Shown here piece after piece: positions 33,752 to 44,545 of a stretch of 64,000 nucleotides of DNA. This DNA comes from Amanita rubescens (lineage: Eukaryota > Basidiomycota > Agaricomycetes > Agaricales > Amanitaceae). Positions within the stretch are counted from its first letter, which is position 1. Every line of letters starts with the position of its first letter. The DNA is taken from assembly GCA_015039365.1 (NCBI GenBank), contig WION01000144.1, positions 62,001 to 126,000 on the forward strand, in the 5' to 3' direction. The notes under the pieces were generated by a model. That model was given only the letters and a program-made list of their open reading frames with translations, did not search any database and was not told the DNA's origin. The position numbers and the translations under genes were made by a program.

Positions 33752-34148
33752 TGTAACGAGCCGATTCCGGCTACGTTGGAACCAATCTCTGAATCCTTCC
33801 GAAGCTCCCTGAAGCACTCCGAGCCTATGCTCGATCCTGGAGGATGATCGTTTGTGTTCGGATGCACGCACAGGCCTCGGACTTGGTGCAGGATTCATCA
33901 CATGGTCACCTCGTGCCTCCGTAGTATATATACCATTGTGTACGTAGTTGTAGTTAACGAATTATCACCCCATTACTGCTCCGAGTTCGATTCCTTTCGT
34001 TCCCTTCGTTCCTCGGTGCTTCGGACACCTTCCACTCGTTCACCTTCGCATTCGGCACCCTCTCTGCCTCCGAGGCACCCCCAGGACTGACCTCCGAAGC
34101 CCCTTTGGCCGAACGCACTTCCGCATCGGCCTTCTTCTGATCGTTTCA
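33752..34148 (+). mobile_element. Solo LTR, TGTAACGA family, copy D (397 bp)
   Basis: TGTAACGAGCC ... GATCGTTTCA, flanked by CCGG (33748-33751 and 34149-34152). It is nested inside the hAT-like element, so it entered after that element or moved with it. Confidence 0.9.
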
Positions 34149-34354
34149 CCGGACCGCTTAAGACCGCAAGACTGGTCTTAATTTAAAAAAAAGACTGGTT
34201 AAGACCAGTCCAGGACTGGTCCTGATCTGGACCGGTCTTGGACTGGTCTGGACCAGTCCTTACATTAGTTTCTATGTCCCTATGTCTCCCATACAACAAT
34301 TTAAAACTACAAAACTTCATAAATATCAATATGTTCCTAACCCTCACCCTCTCA

Positions 34355-34710
34355 CACCCTCTCACACCCAGCTGCACTCAGATGAGCCACATAAAACCAT
34401 TTTTGATGATGCCAGGAGACTGCCAAACATTGCCAAAGAGATTGCCAAAGAGATCACCAAAGAGAGAATGAAGCCCAGTGTTGCTGACCCTCACCCTCCC
34501 ACTGCTCAGCTTGTCCCATTAGACCCCACTCCACCCCCTCACATCATCTCACACCCAGTTGCACTCCAGATAAGCCACATTAAACCATTTTTAATGATGC
34601 CAGGAGACTGCCAAACATTGCCAAAGAGATTGCCAAAGAGATCACCAAAGAGAGAATGAAGCCCAGTGTTGCTGACCCTCACCCTCCCACTGTTCAACTA
34701 TGTTCCATTG
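34355..34710 (+). repeat. ~187-bp tandem duplication with CCAAAGAGA motif
   Basis: The text CCAGGAGACTGCCAAACATT and the following GCCAAAGAGATTGCCAAAGA occur at about 34412 and again at about 34599. The CCAAAGAGA hexad series is also found at 45667, 49241, 56430 (inverse), 60326 (inverse) and 63209 (inverse). Confidence 0.75.
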
Positions 34711-35113
34711 GATGTACTAGAGCATACCTAGATTAGTTAATTTCAGAATACCTTACCTGGAGTGTTGCAACAACAGATGATTTCAAAATTCACATGTTAT
34801 ATATAACTTTTGACAAACTTTACTACTGTGAACTCAAATCTCAACTGTTTTTTATGTTTCAATACTCAAAAAAAAGCTAAAATATAGGAGAACATGACTG
34901 TGTTGGTCACATGTGACAATTAGCGGTCTAGGACCGGTCTAGACCGGTCTTTTGCGGTTTTTTTGATTTTAAAAATTTAAAAAGACCGGAACCGGACTGC
35001 CCTTGGACCTCCTAAGACCTGAGACTGCAGTCCGGTCCAAATCGGTCCTGGTCCGGTCCAGTTCCGGTCTTTTTCGGTCCTGAGAGACTGGAAATAGAAA
35101 CACTAGTTAGAAA

Positions 35114-36305
35114 CTCAGACAATTTGTGTACTAGTAGTATCTGTCAGATAACACACATTCAGACCAATTGTGTGACAGACTCTATCAGACAATCAGGTAG
35201 CTTGTATGATAGTGCTTCTCAAACAATTGGCAGACATTATACTATAGTCCCTCTCAGAATGGCAGTCCTATTGGTGATAGGCTGGCTATTGGCTGACACT
35301 GCTGATCAAGTACTTTCCCCAGTAACACTGCCAGGGATCAAATTGTTGTCACTGTCAACCATGAATTAATGCTACAAAGATTCTTTGACAAATAAGCCAA
35401 CTGCTTCAGGTACAGTATATTCTGGAGAGGGAGATGCAGACAGTACTTCAGATAGTATGGGTGTAGACCCTTGGGCTCAACATGTGGCTGTGTGGGCCTC
35501 CTTCAGATAGTATCCAGCCTGTAGTACTACTACTAGTATCCTATCTGTCTGAGTAGTAATGGCTCACAATCTCCATTTTTTAAGCTCCAATGGTGCTACT
35601 AGTAAATCAGTTCAACTTGCCCTGAGACTTCTTGCAATGGTAAACATACTTCTTACTACAGTGATAGATTAATATTACTTTGTAATTTTCTGCAGTCAAT
35701 AAATAGCATTGTTGTATATATCAAGTTGAATATTACTACTACTACTAGTACAGAAGAGTGACTGGGTGAAGATTTAGTTAGTGCTGGCAGGTAACACTAC
35801 TAGTACTAGTAGCATGCAATCTCATTTCATCTTAGTACTAGTGCTACTAGAAGGCTAGACAATATGCATGATAATCTGAAAACTTGTTTACATAGTAACC
35901 CTTAAATGCATTCAGGGAATCTGCAGCATGTAGATGATGAGGAACATGCTGTTTACCATAAATAGGAATCAGATGTGCTGGTCGGATGATGGTGTCTGCA
36001 TGAATGACAGACATGGCATGCTGCTTTGTCCTCTGATCAACTTCTGGCTTTACCATCCACATTCCAGTAAGGTCACAAGGTTGTTCACCAACTGCTTTAA
36101 ACCATTGAACCAGAGCACAAGGTATATCTGGAACCCTAGAACCATGTGGAGATTTGATGGAAAATAGAAGCAAAACCTGCCCAACATAAAGGCCTCTAAA
36201 GCCAGAGGCATCTGGGTTACTATTGACAAAGACACAGTCATAACAATGTGGGCCTTTTTTCCATGACTTTGTACAATGAATAACTTCCTTTGTTGAGCTC
36301 ACAAC
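35114..36305 (+). repeat. Segmental duplication, copy 2 (right piece)
   Basis: It matches 2537-3727 with scattered substitutions. It includes the end of the minisatellite, a CTAGTACTAGTAG-rich stretch (35520-35840) and the CMC transposase 3' end. Beyond 36305 it continues into sequence lost from copy 1. Confidence 0.88.
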
Positions 36306-37558
36306 TCTGCCACTTGAGTCATGCTGTGCATTGTATACACATGTTCCAGAAGAGTACACATGAATTTTTCTGTAAAGGGGACCATTCAACTTGAGTCCAG
36401 ATCATGATCAGTTCCAAGTGCATCCTCATCTTGCTGATGGAGGAATTCTTTTACTAAATCAGGAAACCTTGGAATAGAGATGTCCTTGGCAATATTATTA
36501 GCATATCTCCCACTGTTTGCTACTATTGACATAAGAGTTGGTACTAATCATTGATTCCATCAAGCTTCCATGCTCACCTGGCTTCCCTGGAAGAATTAAA
36601 ATTGCTTCAATATAAGTTTGTGCCTGAGTTGTCAAGTTGAAGATGCACATCTGATTCTTGAGCACTGCCACTGCCATCCTCTGACTCAGAAGCTGAGTTA
36701 TCACTGTCCAGTGCCAGCCCACCAGAATCTGAGTCCATTGCTATGGCTTCAGTCCCCTCTGGTACAAGGGGTACATTCAATAAGCCCTCTCCCAAGAGCC
36801 TTGCACGAAAGGCAGCAAGCTTGTCCATTCGTTGATTTATAAGAAGCATTTGTTTAAGTTCTTCAAAGTGATTGGTACGCCTCCAAGGTTTCTTGACCGG
36901 GGCATCAATATGTTTTGATTCAGTTATTGATGTAGATACATAGTCCTTCAGGGGCACCAAATTGCATAATGTGCCTATGGTATGATGCTGAAGTGAATGT
37001 TGCCTAGGCAAAGATATCCCATCTGGGCAGATGCCAGTTGTGACAAATATATCACGGTGCCTGCAAAACCTTTCCAAAGCATCATCAAGGGCTCCAAGGT
37101 CTGCCTAACAATATAACAAAAATCCAAGAATGCTGAAATTGCTTTGACCATTTCCCCTGGGACCAGACCAACAATAGCTGGTAAAAATACCTTTTCAAGA
37201 TTTGATTAGCTTCATATATCTTAATAGTTATCAAGTTCAAGAACAAATTGACCTTCATCAGAGCCTTCGTATCATTACCTGTCCACTGCTTAAAGTTTCT
37301 CCCTTGAGAAAAATTTCTCAGGCCAACAAAGGATGGCACTGCAGCAATCCTACTCCCACAAATATTTAAAATGAAGTTAGCACAATAAAATTTCCCTTGA
37401 TAAAACTGGTAGTATCACCGTCGATCAATTTCATCCATCATAACTTTCCCATATGTAGCACCATATTTTTGTGTAAGATACTTTTCAACCCAAGTCACAA
37501 GATGATCTTTGAAAGTGCCTTTGATAACTTGATGGAGTAAATCAGGTGCTACATAACC
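35847..37558 (-). pseudogene. CMC-type transposase, C-terminal half (copy 2)
   Basis: Read from right to left with frame changes or introns: VPSFVGLRNFSQGRNFKQWT and GNDTKALMKV (37339-37240), FLDFCYIV-like text, then ERFCRHRDIFVTTG, LPRQHSLQHH, TSITESKHIDAPVKKPWRRT, QMLLINQRMDKLAAFRARL and an acidic Ser/Asp stretch (36607-37077), then the C-terminal module ending YYVNKFSDYHAYCLAF (35847-36389). These blocks are typical of one basidiomycete CMC-like transposase family with a SITESKH motif. The N-terminal catalytic part is missing because an LTR (TGTTGAAACT family) starts at 37559. No complete frame remains. Confidence 0.75.
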
Positions 37559-38359
37559 TGTTGAAACTAGGGGTAACAAGTCCCTAGCGAGCAGTGCAGT
37601 TTAGTACATGGAATGTACTACTTACCAAGTGTGGTGTGGAGTTGTTAAGAACTTACTGGAGCTGGGGCTCAACAGTAGACTGTTACAAACACGGTACGGA
37701 CTCCTACATTATGATTACATGACACGTCGGACATGCTTACTTTTTCGTATATGCCTATCTCTTCATCACATCCCCATTATGTTCATCAAACGGACTACCT
37801 CGTTCCCTTATCAATCCCCATTCCGTTTACCCTATGCCCAACCCCTTGTTCATACATGTACCATCCCTTATGCCTCCTGTTTTACCTATACTTGCTATCG
37901 CCCTTGTTCTACTTACGATACGGCTGTGCTTTCATACATGTATATAAACCGATGTACTGTAACGTCGAACCTTAAGTTCGACTTAGTTTGTCTTTGTCAA
38001 TATCACATCTCATCTCGCCTAAAGAACGTCGTTTCTACTCCGTTCATTATCGCTCTCAAGGATAAGACTTCTTCTAGTCGTCTTATCACTTAGCTTATTC
38101 GTTCACCTATTGTTTGACTTGTCCGTTGGACTTAGTCTACTTTGTCAAGTGCTCATAGCGTGGACACATCGTAGGTGGAGATTGACGTGATCATAACATA
38201 GACAGTAGAGAGGATTATTGGATAAGGATTGACATTACTAGAGTACAGTTTATATACTACTAAACTACAAATACTAAGTACAAAGAGTCTTATCAGTATG
38301 AGTCAAAGGTATTTGACTCATAAGGCATCATTCCACAGCAATGCACAGCTATTGTACAG
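37559..38359 (+). mobile_element. TGTTGAAACT-family LTR, interrupted copy
   Basis: 37559-37680 and 38204-38359 match the first part of the 705-bp LTR at 31280. Between them lies a 518-bp foreign LTR. At 38360 the copy is cut by a hAT-like element in reverse orientation, so its last ~430 bp are not seen. Confidence 0.85.
37681..38198 (+). mobile_element. Solo LTR, TGTTACAAAC family (518 bp)
   Basis: It runs TGTTACAAACACGG ... GTGATCATAACA and is flanked by the 5-bp duplication TAGAC (37676-37680 and 38199-38203). The intact LTR at 31280 shows a single TAGAC at this point. A TATATAAACC box lies near 37938. No coding sequence is attached; the family is not recognised. Confidence 0.9.
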
Positions 38360-39003
38360 TAGTGTTTCTATTTCCAGTCTCTCAGGACCGAAAAAGACCG
38401 GAACTGGACCGGACCAGGACCGATTTGGACCGGACTGCAGTCTCAGGTCTTAGGAGGTCCAAGGGCAGTCCGGTTCCAGTCTTTTTAAATTTTTAAAATC
38501 AAAAAAACCGCAAAAGACCGGTCTAGACTGGTCCTAGACCGCTAATTGTCACATGTGACCAACACAGTCATGTTCTCCTATATTTTAGCTTTTTTTTGAG
38601 TATTGAAACATAAAAAACAGTTGAGATTTGAGTTCACAGTAGTAAAGTTTGTCAAAAGTTATATATAACATGTGAATTTTGAAATCATCTGTTGTTGCAA
38701 CACTCCAGGTAAGGTATTCTGAAATTAACTAATCTAGGTATGCTCTAGTACATCCAATGGAACATAGTTGAACAGTGGGAGGGTGAGGGTCAGCAACACT
38801 GGGCTTCATTCTCTCTTTGGTGATCTCTTTGGCAATCTCTTTGGCAATGTTTGGCAGTCTCCTGGCATCATTAAAAATGGTTTAATGTGGCTTATCTGGA
38901 GTGCAACTGGGTGTGAGATGATGTGAGGGGGTGGAGTGGGGTCTAATGGGACAAGCTGAGCAGTGGGAGGGTGAGGGTCAGCAACACTGGGCTTCATTCT
39001 CTC
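38360..39003 (-). mobile_element. GGTCCGG-family hAT element, reverse and truncated
   Basis: Reverse complement of about 34463-35105: it opens TAGTGTTTCTATTTCC and continues through the CTCTTTGGCAATCTCTTTGG motif. It lacks the solo LTR and left half of its relative because a different hAT edge (TAGTGATGGG) begins at 39004. Confidence 0.88.
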
Positions 39004-39842
39004 TAGTGATGGGAAAGCTCTGCTAGGCTCGGCTCCGGCTAAGCTTAGTCACCGGAGCCGATTTTTCGGCTCAGCTCAGCTCCCAGAGCTGGCTATAGCC
39101 AGCTCTGGCTATGATTTTCAAGCAACCCCCAGGTAATGCCTCCTCAAGCCTTTTAGGCATTTAGAATGCTTTGTTTCGCTTTTACTTGCATTAAGAGGGT
39201 TGGGGGGTGGTGGCTGCATGACTGGAAGTCAGGGTAGGGTCTGGGCACAAAGTGAGTAAAGATTTGATCATATCTCAGCCATTTCTTGACGGATTCCCTT
39301 CAATATAGGATCATCTGAAAGCCCTTTCCAAGCATATTCTCGACGTCTTAACCGTTTGGCACCGCGCGCACTCGATCCTACCCGTTAAGATGATTTGATG
39401 GCAAAGCTGAGTCATATCATATGTTCTTTTCATCATATCCCCCCCATTTCTCGGCGCTTTTGCTTCCGAAATCTTGGACTATTTAGAAGCGATTTTGGCC
39501 CTCTTTCTCGTCGCATTGACCGCTTGATGCGGCGCGCTTTCGTTCTTTCGCTATTCATCAATCTTTCCTTCAAAACTATTTTTATCATATGCCATCCATT
39601 TCTCAATGGTTTTACCTCAATCCTGCACCGTTTAGAAGTGCTTTTCACTCTATGTCTCGACTCAGTGACCACTTTATGCTCTGCAAATTCATTGTCTCAT
39701 TATTCACAAATCTGTATACACAGTACTGGTTTTTCCTCATGTAGGTCCAGTTTTGCATGTAATTCTATCAAATTCACATAGATTTAAGTTATTTCCATTG
39801 GAATTTCAAGCTATGAGTTGACTGTGATAAAATAGGCTAGGT
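39004..39842 (+). mobile_element. hAT-like element of the CTCCGGCT family, left part
   Basis: The start TAGTGATGGGAAA and the nested inverted GGCTCCGGCT/AGCCGGAGCC motifs match the left end of the element at 45325-47940. Three diverged blocks with a spacing near 157 bp (about 39272, 39430, 39588) share CATATC..CCATTTCT and ..GACCG.TT. No right end is found; a copia element follows at 39843, and DnaJ-gene DNA appears beyond it. Confidence 0.55.
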
Positions 39843-40097
39843 TGTTGGCAGAGAAGGCGAGATCTTAGGGATAAAGCCTCAGTTATTGGTAAAGAACTAA
39901 TATTGGTATAATCTACCTTAGGGATAAACTAAGTAGAGTAAGTATGAGGTGTAGACGAATATATAAGATGGTACTCACGCCTCAGTTATTGGTAAAGAAC
40001 TGAGGCGTCGTAGACAAACATTCGACGTATAAAATAATCGGAATAAACAAGTGCAAACAATGGACTTAGCGGTATAACGCGGGCTCGTACTCCAACA
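39843..40097 (-). mobile_element. 3' LTR of copia element 1 (255 bp)
   Basis: In element orientation it runs TGTTGGAGTACG ... CTGCCAACA. It differs from the 5' LTR (44546-44800) at only one position I can see. The purine tract TTGAGGAGGAG lies directly upstream (40098-40108, minus strand). Confidence 0.93.
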
Positions 40098-40119
40098 CTC
40101 CTCCTCAAGCTGAACGTGA

Positions 40120-43100
40120 TTAAGCAATCCCAAGTAGCGTACGAAACTTTTCGAATTTGAAACGAGAGAGTGCTTTGGTAAAGATGTCGGCAATCATTTC
40201 GTCGGTTGGACAGTAAGAAATTGAAAGAATGTTGTTGTTAATGATTTCACGGACGAAATGGAAACGAGTGTCGATGTGCTTTGTACGCATGTGAAAAGTA
40301 GAGTCTTTGGAAAGTACGATTGCGCCTTGGTTGTCGCAAAAGAGTGGAATTGAGTTGGTAGTCGAAAAAGTAAAGAATGGCGATAGTTCGGAATGAAGTT
40401 TTCGGTGCCAAAGGAGATCTTTGACGATATGGGTGAGAGCGACGTATTCGGCCTCGGTACTGGATAGAGTGACGATTGGTTGTTTCTTGGAGCTCCAGGA
40501 TACGGCGCCTTGACCATAGAAGATGACGAAACCAGAGATTGAGTGACGATGTGCCTGAGAGGCCCAGTCGGCATCTGAGTAAGCGTGTAGCTGCGGGTCC
40601 TTTCCTCCAAGGATCAGATGCTTGTCACGGGTTTGTTTGAGGTTTCGGATTGCTCGTTGGACAGTGGCGTGGTGGGTTTTGGATGGATCTTCAAGATAAC
40701 GAGATAAGGTCGATATGCAGTAAGCGACGTCGGCTCGAGTCACGGTGGACAGATAAAGCAGCGCGCCGATCATCTCACGATAGAAGGTGCGTTCCCGGGC
40801 AGTCAGCTTGACTGGCGAGACATGTGGCGTTCCCGGGGTGAGGTCAGATCCGGGTTCCATCGGGGTTGAGATGGGGCGAGCGTCTTCAAGTCCAAAACGC
40901 TTGACGATCTCGTCGATGTAGGATTGTTGTCCAAGTGATATGGTTCGGTTCTCGAGGTCGCAGGTGATGTGGACGCCTAGAAGCCACTTGATCTCGCCTA
41001 GATCGACGAGCTCAAAGTACTGATTGAGTTGATCTTTGATCAGTTTGGCTGATTCGTTTGATTCAGCAATGATTGTCAGATCATCGGTGGCGACGGCAAC
41101 AATAGTGTACTTGTCCGGGCCAGAGAACCTGTAGAATACGCCTAGATCGGCGGTTGAGACTTTGTAGCCAAGCTTGACGAAGGTGTCACGGAGTTTCATG
41201 TACCAGCCACGGCCGGCTTGCTTAGTTCCGTATAGGCCCTTCTTCAGCTTGCAAACAGCTCGTTTTGGGGATAGATGAGGTGGTAGAGGTCGGAATTCTG
41301 TGTATAAAGGTGGGAGCTCGACATAGATGTCTTCTTTAATCTCGGCATTGAGGTAAGCGTTCTTTACGTCGGCTTGGTGGATGACTGATCCACGTGAGGC
41401 GGCTTGAGCGAGTAGGTTGCGAATAGTCTCCCATCGGACGATCCAGACGCGCGTGTCAAAGTAGTCGATACCAAATTTTTGTGTGAAACCACGGGCAACG
41501 AGGCGGGCCTTGTATTTGGTAATGTTCCCATGCTCGTCACGCTTGAGCCTGAAGACAAACTTGCTAGAGACGATATTCGCATCGGCAGGAGCCTCAACGA
41601 TGTCCCAGGTGCGTAGTTTCTCGATTTGGTCAAGTTCGGCTTGCACAGCCGCACGCCATTTACTCGCGTCTTCTCCTCCTAGCGCTTCCTTCAATGACTT
41701 GGGTTCCCCCTCTGTTCCTGAAGCTAGAACGAACTCCTGCATTGCTGCAGCAATGAGTAAGTCTTCTTCATCCTCTCCAATGCTTTGGGATAGCTGATCA
41801 TAGCCATCTTCGACTGCAATAGCAGCTTTTGCCCCTTTTCCTGCCATCAAGTCCTTGTAATAGCCTGGAGGGGGTCTAGGGCGTCGTCCTCGGCCTACAA
41901 GCTCGCTTTCTACCTCCTCTTCATCATCTGAATCATGGATCTGTTGCGATGTTTCAGGATTTTGAGTGGGTGTCTGAGATGAGGTATTGGGGATGGGTAA
42001 GTTTGATAAGCTTGTAGCTCGTCCGTTTCTCGACGGATTTCCTTCATTTAGGACTGGATTTTTAGCGTTTTCGAGGCTCTTTCCGGACGCGTTGACCGTT
42101 TTATGATTGGCGTCCTCGTTCGTCGGCGGTGCGACGTTCTCTGTAGAAGTGACCACTTTTGAGGGTTGATTGTTGTTCCTGTAAGTCTCCCCTTCAATCA
42201 AAGTCGTCTCTGGGGCTAAGGCACTTCTTTTATCGAAGTATACATCGCGTTCAACAGTTACAGCACGTCGATCCTCCCAGTAGATGCGGTACCCCTTTGA
42301 TTCCTCGTCATAACCTATGAAACGGCCATCTTTGACTTTGGAGCCTAATTTGGAACTGTGGGTTCGTTTTACCCATACACGGCAACCCCATTCATGGATA
42401 TCCGACAGGTCCGGACGGTTTCCAGTTGCCATTTCGAGCGGTGTCTTGGAATCCGGCAGTGCTTTTGTGGGAACGCGATTGCGTAACCAGACAAGGTGAG
42501 CAGCTGCTTCTGCCCATAAGGATTCGGGGAGTCCTGACGAAGCTAATAGGGCTCTGATCCCCTCTCCGATGGTGCGATTCGCGCGCTCAGCTTTCCCGTT
42601 GGACTGTGGACTATCATGGACCGTCAGGTGACGAGCAGTTCCAGCTTGTTCGAGGTGGGCTTTGAAGGCTGCGCCCGTGAATTCTCCTCCTCGGTCTGTA
42701 CCCAGAATCTTTATCCTTCCGTCACGTTGCATCTTAACCCATGCCTCATAAAGTTTATAGGCTTGGAATGCTTCCGACTTTTTGTGAAGGAAGTAGATCC
42801 GTTGCTCGTGAGTGTATTCATCTTGAAATAAGATGTAATACTTCTTCCCTTTCAGAGATGCAGTCTCCGTAGGTCCCCAAAGGTCCGAAACAACCTTATC
42901 GCCATATTGTTTTGCCCGATCACTGGTACTCAGTTTCGGAAACGGTCGGCGTGGTGCTTTTCCCTCAATACATCCGGGACAGGTTTCGGCTTTAGAACCT
43001 GTGTCAAGGTCTATTCCAGTGATGGTTCCTTCCTTGACCATACGACGTAAGTCATCGTTATTGATATGTCCCATTTTTCGATGTAATTCATTGATAGACA

Positions 43101-44541
43101 TCTTTCCAGATACGGCGAGAGCTAAATCCGATCCGGGTGAGCCATTTGTGGCAATAGATACCCGATATAGGCCGTTGACTAAGGGAATTTGCCCAATAGT
43201 GCGACGTTCGGGTTTGGGGGTGCGAACGGTACAGATTCCGTCTTCCATATTGACAGAGAATCCTTTCCGGTCTATGGTTCCAACAGAGATAAGCGTGAAG
43301 GCGAAATCGGGTGAGTAATAGACGTCCTTCAATGTTACTCTTGTCGGCTGATTGTTTTCTCCCATCGGGAGGATTATCTTTAGATCGCCGCGGCCGGTGG
43401 CTTGTAGGGTAACGCCATTAGCCGCTTTTATATCTTTGGGTTCGATCGTGACAAAATTGATTAGATCGGAGTGGTTGGGAGTGAAGTGACGGGTAGCGCC
43501 GCAGTCGATGATCGCGCTGCAGCTGGCCGGATACGTGGCAAGGGCTTCGAGAGGTTCCGTGGGGCAGCAGGTGACGGCGAGGGATACGTCCTCGTTGTCA
43601 GTGTCGTCCGTGGACGCTACATTCGCTTTCCCGGTATGTTTCCTCTCCTTTTTGCCGTGATCCTTCTGATCATCCTTCTTTTTATCCCAGGGTGCCTGTC
43701 CCTCTTTTCCGCCGCCTTTCATGAAGCAATCCTCCCGTTTGTGCCCGTCGCGTTTGCAATTGGTGCATTTTATGTTTTTCTTCTCAGCACGCTTCTTCGT
43801 GTGAGCAGCAACCATCGCCGCGTTTTCGGCAGCTTTATCAGCTTCTTTGTGAACCTTTTGTTCGTCGGCCTCTTCGTGGATGGCCGCGATTATTTGATCA
43901 CTGGTGAGTATTTTTTGATTTACTCGTGCTGTGGCGCTGAGAGTTTGTAGGAGCGAGCGGTAGCTGGCAGGGAGAGATTTTCGGATCATGGCGGCGAATG
44001 ACTGGTCTGACATCGGAGCGCCCATCCCTTCGAGTTGTTCCTTCAACTCGGACATGGTGGCGAGGTGTGTGCGTACATCGTCATCCTCGAGGCAGATCTT
44101 ATTCTGCATTTTCGCCAGAAGGCTGACTTGGATTAGATCACCCTTTTTCTCCATGATCGACACAAGTTTGGACCAGACTTTGGCAGCAGAGGCTTCATTT
44201 TTGACTTGGAGGAAGAGCGATTGGCCGATCGTCTCGTAGATCACCTCCCGGACCGATGCCTCCTTTTGTTCAAATTGGTCAACCTCTTTCTCAATCTCTT
44301 CGATCTGGGTTGAGGTGAGTTCCATCGTGCTTCCTTTCCTGTAAACCTTATCGGATTTTGTTTCGATCTCGGTTGGTTTCCGCGCAGTCCCCGACACATG
44401 ACGCTTTAGCCCTTTATGGGTGAGGGTATTCATTATCCTCTCCCGGTATGTGATCCAGTTGGATCCGTCGTCCTTGAGCTTCGGAAGCTTGAGGAGTTTA
44501 ATGGCATCTGTAGTTGACATGGTGGTAGACTCGGGGCCCAT
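40120..44541 (-). CDS. Copia-type Gag-Pol polyprotein (element 1), intact
   Basis: A single 1473-codon frame. Order: Gag with WITYRERIM and the CCHC knuckle CTNCKRDGHKREDC (259-272); protease IIDCGATRHF (346-352); integrase with zinc site H487/H492/C521/C524, Asp553 (SDLWG), Asp616 (GTDRGGEF) and Glu652 (NGKAERANRT), an exact DD35E spacing; reverse transcriptase with VATDDLT at the YxDD position; RNase H with YSDADW, SSTEAEY and CDNQGA. No stop or frameshift. The first ATG lies inside the primer-binding site; a second ATG seven codons later (MSTTDAIKLL) may be the real start. With near-identical LTRs this is a young, possibly active copy. Confidence 0.95.
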   Translation of the reverse strand: MGPESTTMSTTDAIKLLKLPKLKDDGSNWITYRERIMNTLTHKGLKRHVSGTARKPTEIETKSDKVYRKGSTMELTSTQIEEIEKEVDQFEQKEASVREVIYETIGQSLFLQVKNEASAAKVWSKLVSIMEKKGDLIQVSLLAKMQNKICLEDDDVRTHLATMSELKEQLEGMGAPMSDQSFAAMIRKSLPASYRSLLQTLSATARVNQKILTSDQIIAAIHEEADEQKVHKEADKAAENAAMVAAHTKKRAEKKNIKCTNCKRDGHKREDCFMKGGGKEGQAPWDKKKDDQKDHGKKERKHTGKANVASTDDTDNEDVSLAVTCCPTEPLEALATYPASCSAIIDCGATRHFTPNHSDLINFVTIEPKDIKAANGVTLQATGRGDLKIILPMGENNQPTRVTLKDVYYSPDFAFTLISVGTIDRKGFSVNMEDGICTVRTPKPERRTIGQIPLVNGLYRVSIATNGSPGSDLALAVSGKMSINELHRKMGHINNDDLRRMVKEGTITGIDLDTGSKAETCPGCIEGKAPRRPFPKLSTSDRAKQYGDKVVSDLWGPTETASLKGKKYYILFQDEYTHEQRIYFLHKKSEAFQAYKLYEAWVKMQRDGRIKILGTDRGGEFTGAAFKAHLEQAGTARHLTVHDSPQSNGKAERANRTIGEGIRALLASSGLPESLWAEAAAHLVWLRNRVPTKALPDSKTPLEMATGNRPDLSDIHEWGCRVWVKRTHSSKLGSKVKDGRFIGYDEESKGYRIYWEDRRAVTVERDVYFDKRSALAPETTLIEGETYRNNNQPSKVVTSTENVAPPTNEDANHKTVNASGKSLENAKNPVLNEGNPSRNGRATSLSNLPIPNTSSQTPTQNPETSQQIHDSDDEEEVESELVGRGRRPRPPPGYYKDLMAGKGAKAAIAVEDGYDQLSQSIGEDEEDLLIAAAMQEFVLASGTEGEPKSLKEALGGEDASKWRAAVQAELDQIEKLRTWDIVEAPADANIVSSKFVFRLKRDEHGNITKYKARLVARGFTQKFGIDYFDTRVWIVRWETIRNLLAQAASRGSVIHQADVKNAYLNAEIKEDIYVELPPLYTEFRPLPPHLSPKRAVCKLKKGLYGTKQAGRGWYMKLRDTFVKLGYKVSTADLGVFYRFSGPDKYTIVAVATDDLTIIAESNESAKLIKDQLNQYFELVDLGEIKWLLGVHITCDLENRTISLGQQSYIDEIVKRFGLEDARPISTPMEPGSDLTPGTPHVSPVKLTARERTFYREMIGALLYLSTVTRADVAYCISTLSRYLEDPSKTHHATVQRAIRNLKQTRDKHLILGGKDPQLHAYSDADWASQAHRHSISGFVIFYGQGAVSWSSKKQPIVTLSSTEAEYVALTHIVKDLLWHRKLHSELSPFFTFSTTNSIPLFCDNQGAIVLSKDSTFHMRTKHIDTRFHFVREIINNNILSISYCPTDEMIADIFTKALSRFKFEKFRTLLGIA

Positions 44542-44545
44542 AACC
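44534..44545 (-). other. Primer-binding site of copia element 1
   Basis: On the minus strand the LTR end CAACA is followed by GGTTATGGGCCC. The same sequence follows the LTR of Drosophila copia, where an internal half-molecule of initiator tRNA-Met primes (established). The ATG of the polyprotein lies within this site. Confidence 0.75.

Larger units (their letters stand above)
33643..35105 (+). mobile_element. Non-autonomous hAT element (GGTCCGG family) with TSD GTTAGAAA
   Basis: The ends are TAGTGATTCAAGG and ...GAAACACTA (inverted TAGTGTTTC). The 8-bp duplication GTTAGAAA flanks it (33635-33642 and 35106-35113); copy 1 of the segment has the single uninterrupted GTTAGAAA at 2529-2536, which proves the insertion. 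Both flanks are rich in GGTCCGG/GACCGG motifs. There is no transposase. It contains a solo LTR (33752-34148) and an internal duplication. Without the LTR it is about 1.06 kb. Confidence 0.93.

Noticed and set aside
43471..43950. 159-codon plus-strand frame with hydrophobic segments
   Set aside because: Antisense shadow of the Gag and protease region of copia element 1.
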